From Thermoguttaceae bacterium (GTDB taxonomy: Bacteria; Planctomycetota; Planctomycetia; Pirellulales; Thermoguttaceae), in contig JARKPK010000151.1 in the NCBI GenBank assembly GCA_029975295.1, positions 1 to 52,074 of the forward strand: a stretch of DNA of 52,074 bases, written 5' to 3'. Position 1 is the first letter of the stretch. Each line of letters starts with the position of its first letter. The translations under genes were made by a program, and so were the position numbers. The notes beneath the pieces are model-generated. The model did not search any database. It was not told the origin of the DNA and saw only the letters and a program-made list of their open reading frames with translations. This document shows, piece by piece, positions 1 to 7,348 of this stretch.

Positions 1-171
1 CAGTGGAAACTTGTCGGTGTCGATCTCGTCGAGCCCGTCCTCGGTTTGAAGGAAGATGGGTTTCGGCGCTTGGGAGCCGAAGGTGCTCTTGCCGATTCCC
101 TCGGTTCCGTACAGCAGCACGCGAGGCGGCATCGTCTGCCGGCCCCGCTGAATCTTGGCGAACATGCTCAT
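1..171 (-). CDS. Phage-type P-loop ATPase (AAA_24/Sak4-like), partial
   Basis: Only the first 57 codons are in the window; the gene continues past the left edge. A Walker A motif, GTEGIGKST, lies about residues 23-31, preceded by PPRVLLYG and followed by QTEDGLDEID. This arrangement is typical of the RecA-like AAA_24 proteins of phages and mobile elements, some of which (Sak4 type) act in single-strand annealing or recombination. The start overlaps the upstream stop as ATGA (169-171 against 168-170), so it should be translationally coupled to the 100-aa gene. The P-loop is seen directly. The recombination role is inferred from family and context, and other phage ATPase roles are possible. Confidence 0.6.
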   Translation of the reverse strand, partial: MSMFAKIQRGRQTMPPRVLLYGTEGIGKSTFGSQAPKPIFLQTEDGLDEIDTDKFPL

Positions 172-470
172 GCGGCGGTTTCCTGGGGTTGAGGGGGTCG
201 CTGGGTGAGGCGTTCGATGCGGAAGGCGTCGGGACCGACTTCGCGGCCGATGAAGCCGACGAACAGGCGGTTGAGATCCCGACCGACCGGCGTGCCCGCG
301 TCGATGACGCAGGCACGCTGGGCGCGGTCGAAATAATGGGCCGCGTCGAGGCGCGTGGCGGCCTCGCCGTGCAGGGCCTCGCAGCCCCAGATCGCCAGGA
401 GCAGCGCGCCTTCGATGTCCTCGGGCCGCACCCGCGCGTCGAAGGCGTAGCGATGGAGGTCCGTCTGCAT
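168..470 (-). CDS. Hypothetical 100-aa protein of the mobile region
   Basis: I do not recognise a family. The protein is acidic to neutral with a helical centre (ALLLAIWGCEALHGEA) and a Pro/Gln-rich tail. The ATG at 470 was chosen because AGGAG sits 6-7 nt upstream; the in-frame ATG at 503 has no ribosome site. The gene lies between the sigma-like gene and the P-loop ATPase on the same strand and overlaps the latter by 4 nt. It probably shares a transcript with both and may be an accessory to the ATPase, though nothing in the sequence proves that. Confidence 0.55.
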   Translation of the reverse strand: MQTDLHRYAFDARVRPEDIEGALLLAIWGCEALHGEAATRLDAAHYFDRAQRACVIDAGTPVGRDLNRLFVGFIGREVGPDAFRIERLTQRPPQPQETAA

Positions 471-544
471 GTGCCGCTCCTGGCGATTCGTTGGGGCCGA
501 CATCTGGATAAAGACCCGGTTGGCCGCCAAACTGACGAGGCGCG

Positions 545-1165
545 CTACAGGTAATCCTTCAGGCCGCGCTCTTCGAACCGGCCGCGCAGCCTGGCGAGCC
601 AGGTGTTCAGCGTGGTCCGTGGGATGCCCATGTCGCGGGCGACCTGGGAGATCGAGTCGTGCTTGAGCCGCTCGCAGAATTCGCGCTGCCGCTCGTCGTC
701 GACGTCCGCCAGGCAGGCGGTCACGTCCAGCCGCAGTTCGGCCAGTTCCTGGTCGCTCCGCTTGACGCGGCCGCGGCGGGAGGGGATTTCGTGCTCCCCG
801 ACCAGGTCGGCCAGTTCCACCGGCCCGTCGGGTGTGCCGATCCGCACGTGGAGCGAACAAGCGCGGCGATGGTCGCGCTTCTCGGCCTCGCCATCGCGGG
901 CCATGCTGACGACGTGGCGGCGGACGGTGATCGCCACCAGCGCCTTCCACTTCGGATCGTCGGGATCGCCGCCGCGCAGGCGGGCGGCGAGTTTCAGATA
1001 CAGCCGCTGTTCGATCTCCTCGCGATCCTGCCGGTGGAAGCCGAATCTGCCGGCGAGCCGCCGCGCGGCCTTGCGGACGAAGCCCTGGGTGAACGGATCG
1101 AGACCTTCATGGATCGCGGCCGACGAACCGTTCGATCCCCCTGTAAGAACTTTCTCCTGGACCAT
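545..1165 (-). CDS. Sigma-70-like (ECF-type) factor of a mobile element
   Basis: This 206-aa protein resembles small sigma factors. The N-terminal part (about residues 25-90) is helical and region-2-like, with REEIEQRLYLKLAARLRG and ITVRRHVVSMARD. The C-terminal part (about 150-200) has a clear helix-turn-helix, SQVARDMGIPRTTLNTWLAR, as in region 4. A basic and acidic linker lies between. The ATG has GGAG about 9 nt upstream. The gene sits behind the terminator at 1246-1283, so it probably has its own promoter and would lead the 100-aa and ATPase genes. It could direct polymerase to genes of the element. A plain DNA-binding role without core-polymerase binding is the main alternative. Confidence 0.6.
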   Translation of the reverse strand: MVQEKVLTGGSNGSSAAIHEGLDPFTQGFVRKAARRLAGRFGFHRQDREEIEQRLYLKLAARLRGGDPDDPKWKALVAITVRRHVVSMARDGEAEKRDHRRACSLHVRIGTPDGPVELADLVGEHEIPSRRGRVKRSDQELAELRLDVTACLADVDDERQREFCERLKHDSISQVARDMGIPRTTLNTWLARLRGRFEERGLKDYL

Positions 1166-1245
1166 TTTGCAAACTCCGACGGGTGGTGTTCCCGCCGTGC
1201 CCGATGCACGGCGACACCCCCCGCCGGTCTTGCAGATAATCGCGC

Positions 1246-1283
1246 AAAAAAAATGCGGCCCCGACGTAAGTCGTGGGACCGCA
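1246..1283 (-). terminator. Rho-independent terminator
   Basis: Read on the minus strand, a GC-rich hairpin (arms 1283-1270 and 1265-1254, loop 1269-1266) is followed directly by eight T residues (1253-1246). The stem is nearly perfect, with mismatches where CCCACGAC faces GTCGGGG. It lies about 60 nt after the stop of the 317-aa gene and about 80 nt before the sigma-like gene. It would therefore end the lexA transcript and separate the two halves of the minus-strand gene run. Confidence 0.7.
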
Positions 1284-1307
1284 GGCTGTTGCGTGATTGA
1301 AATATCC

Positions 1308-1344
1308 GTCTTGCACTTGCAGCAAATCGACCAAAGTGCAAGAC
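1308..1344. repeat. 11-bp perfect inverted repeat
   Basis: GTCTTGCACTT (1308-1318) and AAGTGCAAGAC (1334-1344) are exact reverse complements separated by 15 nt. The repeat begins two bases after the stop of the 317-aa gene and precedes the terminator at 1246-1283. It could be an RNA hairpin protecting the 3' end, part of a double terminator, or a binding site for an element-encoded protein. Confidence 0.75.
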
Positions 1345-1345
1345 G

Positions 1346-2299
1346 CTAGGTTCGTCGCCCCCTGTTGACCGGTCCCTTGAACTTCATGATCTGGTCCAGG
1401 TCGTCGGCGATTTCCCAGTACAGACGCAGTTCCGCCGCCTTCTCATCCTTGAGGCAACGACTGACGTCTGACTCGGACAAGCCGGTTCGCTCGCCGAGCG
1501 CCTTCTGCGTCGGGCGAGGCAGCAATTCCGGCTCGCCCGTCCGCTCCTTGGCTGCGAACGCATGGTCTCGCGCCGCGCGAAGGTGTTCGACCATTTCCCT
1601 GCTCAATGACTCGATGTTGGCGGCTCGATCCGCGCGTTTCTTCGTCGGCCGCCGCACCGGTGTGGCTGGCCCCAGGCCCGCGTCGATCAAGAGTCCCTCG
1701 ACATGGGCGACGTCGAAAACGATCCCTTCGCTGGAGAGCGTCAGCGTCGATTCGAGCGAAATCGTCAGATGGCCGAGCGACTGCCGCCAGAGCGCCGCAC
1801 CGGCCTCCGTCGGCGCGAACAGGATCGCCTTGGGGCGTCGCTGCATGATGTCACGCGCGGCGGCGGCCGCGCCGCGGCGGAAGCAGCGGGCGAACCAGAC
1901 CTCGCGGGAGCGGCCGGCCCAGTTCGCCTTGCCGACCTGCCAGAGGCGATCCGTGATATGCGGCACGATGGCCAGGCTGATCCCCTGAAACGCCGCCGCC
2001 AGCAGCGCCTCGTCGTCGATCCGCCAGCGCCGCAGCAGTTCTTCGGGAACCGGCGTGACGCCGCACGGGCAATGGATGAAACCCGCCTGACCGCCGCCCT
2101 TGCTCGGCAAATAATCGACGCGGCGGCGCTCGCCGCACTCGCAGCAGGTGTGCGATCCGGCGGGCGTCGCCGGCCGCAGAAGCGACCGCTCGCGAAGCGA
2201 CTCGAAGATGGGCTTCAGTTCGCCATGGGCCTCCTCCGCGCCAAAGAGCGGCGGGTCAATCTCCCACCGCGAGAGCACTGGTTTCAGGAGTCGGCGCAC
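1346..2299 (-). CDS. Unknown protein with Zn-ribbon-like cysteines and C-terminal HTH
   Basis: This 317-aa protein is not recognised. About residues 50-80 carry CCECGERRRVDYL followed by HCPCG, four or five cysteines able to bind zinc. The middle (about 100-200) is a mixed domain containing GKANWAGRSREVWFARCF. The C-terminus (about 260-315) has a helix-turn-helix-like stretch, QKALGERTGLSESDVSRCLK. GTG at 2299 is preferred because GGAAGA lies 7 nt upstream; a TTG at 2305 is too close to it. The gene overlaps the end of the 399-aa gene by 44 nt, which implies coupled translation. With LexA and the 399-aa protein it forms an apparent SOS operon. A role as DNA-binding regulator or nucleic-acid sensor is inference only. 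Confidence 0.6.
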   Translation of the reverse strand: MRRLLKPVLSRWEIDPPLFGAEEAHGELKPIFESLRERSLLRPATPAGSHTCCECGERRRVDYLPSKGGGQAGFIHCPCGVTPVPEELLRRWRIDDEALLAAAFQGISLAIVPHITDRLWQVGKANWAGRSREVWFARCFRRGAAAAARDIMQRRPKAILFAPTEAGAALWRQSLGHLTISLESTLTLSSEGIVFDVAHVEGLLIDAGLGPATPVRRPTKKRADRAANIESLSREMVEHLRAARDHAFAAKERTGEPELLPRPTQKALGERTGLSESDVSRCLKDEKAAELRLYWEIADDLDQIMKFKGPVNRGRRT

Positions 2300-3455
2300 G
2301 ATCAATCTTCCAGCGTTTCAAATACTTCTGGATCAGTTCCACTCGCTCGGGCCGGGCGTTGCGGAGGCCGCACGAGCGGGGATACCCGACATCGAAGCTC
2401 TGCTGGCCGTGCTTTCGCCCCTCCAGCGGCAGGAACTCGAAGCAGAACGTGACGAGCGTCACGTTCCATTCGGAAAGGGGAACGGTCTCCAGGTTGACGC
2501 ACTCCTCGATGGCCTTGTGGATGTTGTCCTCCGGATCGTCGTCGTCCACCTCGATGAGCATGCGCCGCCCGCCGTATTTCGCCGACAGCCGCATCTTGCG
2601 GATACGCACGCGCAGGCGGTCGGCCGGATCGGGCGTCAGGTCGAACGCCGGGTTCTTGAGCTGGTTGAGCTCGTACACGGCGTCCGGTTCATGGGGGCCG
2701 ATCTCCCAGTGCAGGATCGCGTCGGCGAAGATCGCCTCCAGCTGTTCCTTCATCGGCTTGGGCAGCTTGGCGAACGTCTCCAGCGTTCCCTCCTCGCGGT
2801 CGTAGGCGAACGCGATCAGCATCGTCTGGCGGAACGCCTCCGCCGTGAGCCGGCCGTGCTCATCGTGAACGGTGACGTTCTGCACGAAATCGTCGGGATA
2901 GGCGAGGAAGTAGTCGACGCCGCCGATAATCGTCGTTTCGACGGTGCAATCCTTGCCGCGGCCTTGCGACTTGAGCAGCGTGGAGATGTCCCGCTCCATT
3001 TGCGCTTTGGCGTCCGCCGACATGTCCGGCTCGTTGGCCGGCAGGTCGTTGCGTTTGCGCCACCAGGCCATGTGCTCGACGGTATGGATCACCTGGGCCC
3101 GCTCGAACACCGGACGGTGGTGGAGCCAGACCCACATCGCCCGCCCGTAGAACGAGAGGTCGTCGGGCACCAGCGAGGCTAGGCCCGCGACGCCGCAGTG
3201 CGGGGCCGCTTCGATCAGCGACTGAAAACCGCTTTCGCAGGCCAAGTCGAACACGCTCCGCAGCACGCTCTCGATCTCGTTGAGGCGATCCAGTGGGAGT
3301 TCGCCGAGGTAATCGAGAATCGGGTCAATCTCCTGGCTGCGAAGTTCGCGCCAGCGCGGATCGAAGTCGCCGTGCCCCAACTCGCGGAAGCACTCCTCGA
3401 GCAGCGCGTTGGGCGTCATCCGCAAAACGGTTGGAATGGAAAACTGTCGTGACAT
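2256..3455 (-). CDS. Unknown 399-aa protein in the lexA operon
   Basis: No family recognised. It is a soluble, acidic protein without signal peptide or membrane segment. Notable stretches are GHGDFDPRWRELRSQEIDP near residue 25, the aromatic MWVWLHHRPVFERAQ near 110, and an acidic patch EVDDDDPEDN near 310. The open frame continues upstream through lexA, but ATG 3455 follows GGGAGGTGA by about 11 nt and sits 8 nt after the lexA stop. That start gives sensible protein, whereas the upstream frame is Arg-rich shadow. It lies directly downstream of the LexA-type gene and overlaps the 317-aa gene, so the three are probably co-transcribed. Confidence 0.65.
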   Translation of the reverse strand: MSRQFSIPTVLRMTPNALLEECFRELGHGDFDPRWRELRSQEIDPILDYLGELPLDRLNEIESVLRSVFDLACESGFQSLIEAAPHCGVAGLASLVPDDLSFYGRAMWVWLHHRPVFERAQVIHTVEHMAWWRKRNDLPANEPDMSADAKAQMERDISTLLKSQGRGKDCTVETTIIGGVDYFLAYPDDFVQNVTVHDEHGRLTAEAFRQTMLIAFAYDREEGTLETFAKLPKPMKEQLEAIFADAILHWEIGPHEPDAVYELNQLKNPAFDLTPDPADRLRVRIRKMRLSAKYGGRRMLIEVDDDDPEDNIHKAIEECVNLETVPLSEWNVTLVTFCFEFLPLEGRKHGQQSFDVGYPRSCGLRNARPERVELIQKYLKRWKIDRAPTPETSALAVGD

Positions 3456-3463
3456 TCGATGAT

Positions 3464-4117
3464 TCACCTCCCTGCCGGGTGTCGTATCGCAATGACCTTT
3501 CCAAGTATCCGAAAGTCGGTTTCCGGTGAGACCGCGATCGGTTTGTAACGCTTGTTTTCGGGCCGCAGTTCGATGCGGTCCCCTTGAATCGACAGCCGCT
3601 TGACCGTCGCCTCGTCCCCCAACAGCGCGACGACGATCTCGCCGCTCTCGGCCACCGGCTGGCGGCGCACGATCACCACGTCCCCTTCGCGCATCCCCGC
3701 GCCGACCATGCTGTCGCCGGAGATCACCAGCGCGAAGCACGCTCCGCGGCCGGCGACGGCGCTCTCGACCAGGATGTGCCCCGCGAGGTTTTCTTCGGCC
3801 AGCATCGCCGGCCCCGCCATCACCAGTCCCAGCAGCGGCACCTCGACCAGTGTGTCGATCTCCCGCTGGGGTTCGCGCACGACCGCCAGACTGCGCGCCT
3901 GGCGCGGCTGTCGCGTGACGTAGCCCTTGCGCTCCAGCTGCTTGACCAACTGGTGGGCGCTGGCGGCGGTCACGTCGAGCAAAGCGCCGAGTTCCTGCAT
4001 GGTGGGCGGATACCTTTTGCGGGCGATGAAATCGCGTAACACCTCGAGCGTCCGTCGCTGGGCGTCGGTGATCTCATCCTGATTCGGACGTCCCGGCCCC
4101 TTGCGGCTGGCTGCCAT
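3464..4117 (-). CDS. lexA: LexA-type self-cleaving repressor (S24 peptidase)
   Basis: This 217-aa protein has the full LexA layout. A winged helix-turn-helix spans about residues 15-75 (RRTLEVLRDFIARKRYPPT, then LGALLDVTAASAHQLVKQL). The Ala101-Gly102 cleavage site lies in VMAGPAML. Catalytic Ser136 is in SGDSMVGAGMREGD and Lys173 in EATVKRL. All cleavage residues are present, so it should respond to RecA filaments or act as an immunity repressor of the element. It stands at the divergence point of two operons and probably controls both. Its neighbours suggest it belongs to the mobile element rather than being the host's main LexA; that point is inference. Confidence 0.9.
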   Translation of the reverse strand: MAASRKGPGRPNQDEITDAQRRTLEVLRDFIARKRYPPTMQELGALLDVTAASAHQLVKQLERKGYVTRQPRQARSLAVVREPQREIDTLVEVPLLGLVMAGPAMLAEENLAGHILVESAVAGRGACFALVISGDSMVGAGMREGDVVIVRRQPVAESGEIVVALLGDEATVKRLSIQGDRIELRPENKRYKPIAVSPETDFRILGKVIAIRHPAGR

Positions 4118-4164
4118 CGGTCGGCTTTCAATTAGCGCTGATGAACGTCAATGCGAGCTTACGG

Positions 4165-4193
4165 TTTATAGCGGTTTTGAGGGGTTAACGCAA
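4165..4193 (-). promoter_or_regulatory. Candidate lexA promoter
   Basis: On the minus strand there is a -35-like TTGCGT (4193-4188), a 17-nt spacer and a -10-like TATAAA (4170-4165). This gives a leader of about 40 nt before the lexA ATG at 4117. Two palindromes lie just upstream, AGCATGCT (4193-4200) and GTGCTAGCAC (4201-4210), the first touching the -35. That placement fits an operator, but no planctomycete LexA box is known to me well enough to claim a match. Confidence 0.5.
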
Positions 4194-4246
4194 GCATGCT
4201 GTGCTAGCACTTACAAGTCACTCCGGCGCAATGACTTGCGAATTCG
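4193..4246. promoter_or_regulatory. Palindromes in the divergent lexA/recombinase promoter region
   Basis: Three perfect palindromes sit between the divergent operons: AGCATGCT (4193-4200), GTGCTAGCAC (4201-4210) and CGAATTCG (4239-4246). They are plausible binding sites for the adjacent LexA-type repressor. The sequences differ from one another, so at most one is likely to be the operator. Confidence 0.35.
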
Positions 4247-4307
4247 AACCGCGAATGCCGCAGGTGAATCGTCGTCAGTTTCCGCCCGCACCGGGTCGTT
4301 AACAGGC

Positions 4308-4610
4308 ATGGCAATTTCCGCGAAATCGGCTCGCGCCGCCCCCAGCACCGGGATGTTCATGCGATTAATCGACGACGTTTCCGAACTCACTCCCGACCAG
4401 CGCCGCCGCGAGCTGGTCGCCATCCTCGCTGTTGGCGTGCTGCGCCTGCGGCAGCGCCGCCTGCGGGCCGGCGAACCGGCCGCATCGCCGCCAAAAACCG
4501 CTCCAGATTCCACTGCCAACGCCTTGAGGTTTCGGAAGAAACCGTGCTCAGTGTTCCCACGGTTTAACGGTTTCGAGAGTCCCGAACACAAGGAGCGAAG
4601 CAGATGTTGA
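4308..4610 (+). CDS. Small protein of the DUF2924/recombinase module
   Basis: This 100-aa protein has a conserved-looking core, SELTPDQRRRELVAILAVGV, about residues 22-42. I associate this core with small genes placed before DUF2924 and recombinase genes in planctomycetes. The tail is low in complexity and ends SPEHKERSRC. The stop overlaps the DUF2924 start as ATGTTGA, so translation is coupled. The start is uncertain: ATG 4308 has only a weak AACAGG upstream, and ATG 4353 is an alternative that keeps the core. Function unknown; context suggests a role in recombination or its control. Confidence 0.6.
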   Translation: MAISAKSARAAPSTGMFMRLIDDVSELTPDQRRRELVAILAVGVLRLRQRRLRAGEPAASPPKTAPDSTANALRFRKKPCSVFPRFNGFESPEHKERSRC

Positions 4611-5101
4611 ACGTAAGTAAAGAGGTCGCCGCGCTGGAGCGGTTGACCGTCGGCGAGCTGCGCGAGCGGTACGCCGAGCTTTTTCAGGAGACGACGCGGG
4701 CCTGCAACCGCAAGTGGCTCGTCCGCCGGATCATCTGGCGGATGCAGTCGCTCGAAGGAGGTGGGCTGTCCGATCGTGCCCGCGAGCGGGCTGACGAACT
4801 CGCCAACACTTCCGACTTGCGGGTCACTGCGCCACGCGAGGCCAAGCCGTCATCGGACGCGCCCGAACGCACCCTGACCGCCCCGTGCCGCATCAAAGGC
4901 GGTTCGCGTCTTCCGCTTCCCGGCACGCTCGTCACGCGCCGCTATAAGGGCCGATTGATCCAGGTCCAGGTCGTCGCGGAAGGCTTCGTGTTTGAGGGCG
5001 ATCTCTACAAGTCTCTCAGCGCCGTGGCGAAGAAGGTCACCGGCTCCCATTGGAACGGCTTCAAGTTCTTCAACCTCGAGAAGGAAGGGGGTGCGGCATG
5101 A
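4604..5101 (+). CDS. DUF2924 domain protein
   Basis: The 165-aa protein matches the DUF2924 pattern. The N-terminal part has VAALERLTVGELRERYAELF and NRKWLVRRIIWRMQ. The C-terminal part has PGTLVTRRYKGRLIQVQV, FVFEGDLYKSLSAVAKKVTG and HWNGFKFF. The family is found next to serine recombinases in phages and mobile elements; its biochemical role is not established. AAGGAG lies 8 nt before the ATG. It overlaps the gene before it by 7 nt and the recombinase by 4 nt (ATGA), so the three proteins are probably made together. Confidence 0.85.
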   Translation: MLNVSKEVAALERLTVGELRERYAELFQETTRACNRKWLVRRIIWRMQSLEGGGLSDRARERADELANTSDLRVTAPREAKPSSDAPERTLTAPCRIKGGSRLPLPGTLVTRRYKGRLIQVQVVAEGFVFEGDLYKSLSAVAKKVTGSHWNGFKFFNLEKEGGAA

Positions 5102-6657
5102 AACGCCACAGTCAATCGAAGCAGACCTCGGCAGTGCGATGCGCCGTCTATACGCGCAAGAGCACCGAGGAAGGTCTGGAGCAAGAATTCAACTCGCTCG
5201 ACGCCCAGCGCGAGTCGGGCGAAGCGTTCGTCGCCAGCCAGCGCCACGAGGGCTGGCAATGCCTGAGCGAGCACTACGACGACGGAGGTTTCACCGGCGG
5301 GAACATGGACCGGCCGGCGCTCAAGCGACTCTTGGGCGACATCGAGGCGGGCAAGATCGACTGCGTGGTCGTCTACAAGGTTGACCGGCTCAGCCGCAGC
5401 CTGCTCGATTTCGCCCGCATGATGGAGACGTTCGAGAAGCACGGCGTCTCGTTCGTCAGCGTCACGCAGCAGTTCAACACGGCCACTTCGATGGGCCGCT
5501 TGATCCTCAACGTGCTCCTCTCATTCGCCCAGTTCGAACGAGAAATGATCAGCGAGCGTGTCCGCGACAAGATTGCTGCCACGCGCCGCAAGGGCAAATG
5601 GTCGGGCGGCATGCCGTTGTTGGGCTACAATGTCCACGAGACGAAACTGGTCGTCGAGGAAGTCGAGGCCCAGAGGGTCCGGCAGATCTTCGAGATGTAT
5701 CTCGAATACCAGGCGCTGCTGCCGGTGGTGACCGAACTCAACCGGCGCGGCTGGACGACGAAGCATTGGACGACCAAGAAGGGCATCCACCGCGGCGGAC
5801 GGCTCTTTACCAAGAACAGCTTGTACGCACTGCTCACCAACGTCACGTACATCGGCCAGATTCGTTACAAGGACGAAGTGCATCGGGGCGAGCACCAACC
5901 GATCGTGCCGGATGAGTTGTTCCGCAAGGCGCAGGCCCTGTTGCAGCGGAACGGACATACTGGTGGGCGGGCGGTTCGCAATAAGCACGGCGCGCTCTTG
6001 CGCGGCCTGTTGCGCTGCGGACCATGTGGATGCGCGATGTCCCACACCTATACCGCCAAAGGGAACCGCCGCTATCGCTACTATGTATGCGGCACGGCCC
6101 AACAGCGCGGCTGGTCGGAGTGTCCTTCGCCCTCCGTCCCCGCTGGCGAGATCGAGCGGTTTGTTGTCGAGCAGATCAAAGGCATCGGCCGCGACCCGGC
6201 GGTCGTCGCGGAAACCGTGCGGCAGGTTCGCCAACAAACGGAGGCCGGCATCAAGCGGTTGGAACAAGAGCGATCGGCCCTTCAGCGACAACTGCGCGAC
6301 GACCACGCCAGGTTGCAGGCCGCGGCGGCAATGACGGACGACGTCGAACGCGTCTCGCACCTGGCGAACATGCAGGAGTGCGTCCGCGTTGCCGAGCGCC
6401 GGCTGACGGAAATCGACAACGAGCTCATCGCGCTTCGCGGCGAGCTCGTGGAAGAAACTGAGGTATCGAAGGCCCTGGCCGAGTTCGACCAGATGTGGGA
6501 AACGCTCGCGCCGCGAGAGCGAGCCCGTGTCTTAGAACTTCTCGTCGAACGGGTCGAATACGACGGTCAGCGCGGCAACGTCTCGCTGACGTTTCACCCC
6601 TGCGGCGTCAAATCGCTTACCCACGAACTCACCAACCGCCAGGAGGACGCTGCATGA
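5098..6657 (+). CDS. Large serine recombinase
   Basis: A 519-aa site-specific recombinase of the resolvase/invertase superfamily. The catalytic domain (about 12-160) contains AVYTRKSTEEGLEQEFNSLD with nucleophile Ser22, then VVVYKVDRLSRSLLDF and SFAQFEREMISERVRDKI. A recombinase domain follows (about 180-290). The zinc ribbon comes next (CGPCGCAMSHT ... YYVCGT ... SEC), and then a coiled-coil segment (about 380-460). Length and domain order are complete. It would integrate, excise or switch DNA of this element. The start overlaps DUF2924 by ATGA. It has no recognised directionality factor, although the flanking small proteins are candidates. Confidence 0.92.
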   Translation: MKRHSQSKQTSAVRCAVYTRKSTEEGLEQEFNSLDAQRESGEAFVASQRHEGWQCLSEHYDDGGFTGGNMDRPALKRLLGDIEAGKIDCVVVYKVDRLSRSLLDFARMMETFEKHGVSFVSVTQQFNTATSMGRLILNVLLSFAQFEREMISERVRDKIAATRRKGKWSGGMPLLGYNVHETKLVVEEVEAQRVRQIFEMYLEYQALLPVVTELNRRGWTTKHWTTKKGIHRGGRLFTKNSLYALLTNVTYIGQIRYKDEVHRGEHQPIVPDELFRKAQALLQRNGHTGGRAVRNKHGALLRGLLRCGPCGCAMSHTYTAKGNRRYRYYVCGTAQQRGWSECPSPSVPAGEIERFVVEQIKGIGRDPAVVAETVRQVRQQTEAGIKRLEQERSALQRQLRDDHARLQAAAAMTDDVERVSHLANMQECVRVAERRLTEIDNELIALRGELVEETEVSKALAEFDQMWETLAPRERARVLELLVERVEYDGQRGNVSLTFHPCGVKSLTHELTNRQEDAA

Positions 6658-7079
6658 ACGGTCAACTCACCGTGACGCGACAGTTCCACGTCGCCCGCCG
6701 AAACCACGGCCGCAAACAATTCCGCGACGGCACAGCGCCCGACGTGCCAATGGGACGCATCCCGCGGATCGCCCGCCTGATGGCGCTGGCGATCCGCTGC
6801 GAGAAGTTGATCCAGGACGGCGTCGTGGCCGACCAGTCGGAACTGGCCCGCTTCGGGCACATTACGACCGCGCGGATGACGCAAATTATGTCGCTGCTCA
6901 ATCTGGCCCCCGACATCCAGGAGCAGATACTCTTCCTCCCACGGACAAAGCGCGGGCGCGATGTGGTGAAAGAGACGGACATCCGACCTATCGCCGCAGT
7001 GCTCGACTGGCGGAAACAACGGCGGATGTGGGCGGGGGTCCAGCGCCGCATTGAACACGACGACGATGGTTCGCGGTAG
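6654..7079 (+). CDS. HTH (ParB-like) protein following the recombinase
   Basis: This 141-aa basic protein contains PRIARLMALAIRCEKLIQDG and SELARFGHITTARMTQIMSL (about residues 35-90), a helix-turn-helix resembling the ParB/KorB DNA-binding fold. A motif IRPIAAVLDWRKQRRMW lies near the end. The ATG overlaps the recombinase stop (ATGA) and has AGGAGG 6-7 nt upstream, a strong site. As the last gene of the operon it may bind DNA near the recombination site or serve as a regulator or directionality factor. That is inference from position and fold. Confidence 0.7.
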   Translation: MNGQLTVTRQFHVARRNHGRKQFRDGTAPDVPMGRIPRIARLMALAIRCEKLIQDGVVADQSELARFGHITTARMTQIMSLLNLAPDIQEQILFLPRTKRGRDVVKETDIRPIAAVLDWRKQRRMWAGVQRRIEHDDDGSR

Positions 7080-7348
7080 GTTGCGTCCGCCTCGCGGTCC
7101 CAACCAGAGTGTTAACAAGCAAGGTGGTCTTAAACCGAGAGCGAGAGAGTTCGCGGGCGATTTCTTGAACCAGCGGAAGCAACCCTTCGCCACGGCGCTC
7201 TACATGGGGCGATGGAGAGAGTAGGTTAAACGCCGCCATCGTCGCAAACTCTTCCGCAGCCTGCGGATAACTCGCGACCTGCGAAAACCATCTTTTGCGA
7301 CCGGAGAGCTAACTGCCGTATCGCTCTGGTTCCGCAAGAGTAAAGCAG
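7080..7348. other. Non-coding stretch at the possible right edge of the mobile region
   Basis: No convincing gene is present between the last recombinase-operon gene and the tRNA. Open frames here read as low-complexity shadow. If the element ends in this window, its right junction should be here, but no direct repeat can be matched because the left end is outside the window. Confidence 0.3.

Noticed and set aside
3-554. Long plus-strand open frame opposite the 100-aa gene and ATPase start
   Set aside because: Arg/Ser-rich shadow of the minus-strand genes, no ribosome site, and no recognisable motif.
7080-7348. Insertion sequence remnant between recombinase operon and tRNA
   Set aside because: No transposase fragment or terminal inverted repeat could be seen.
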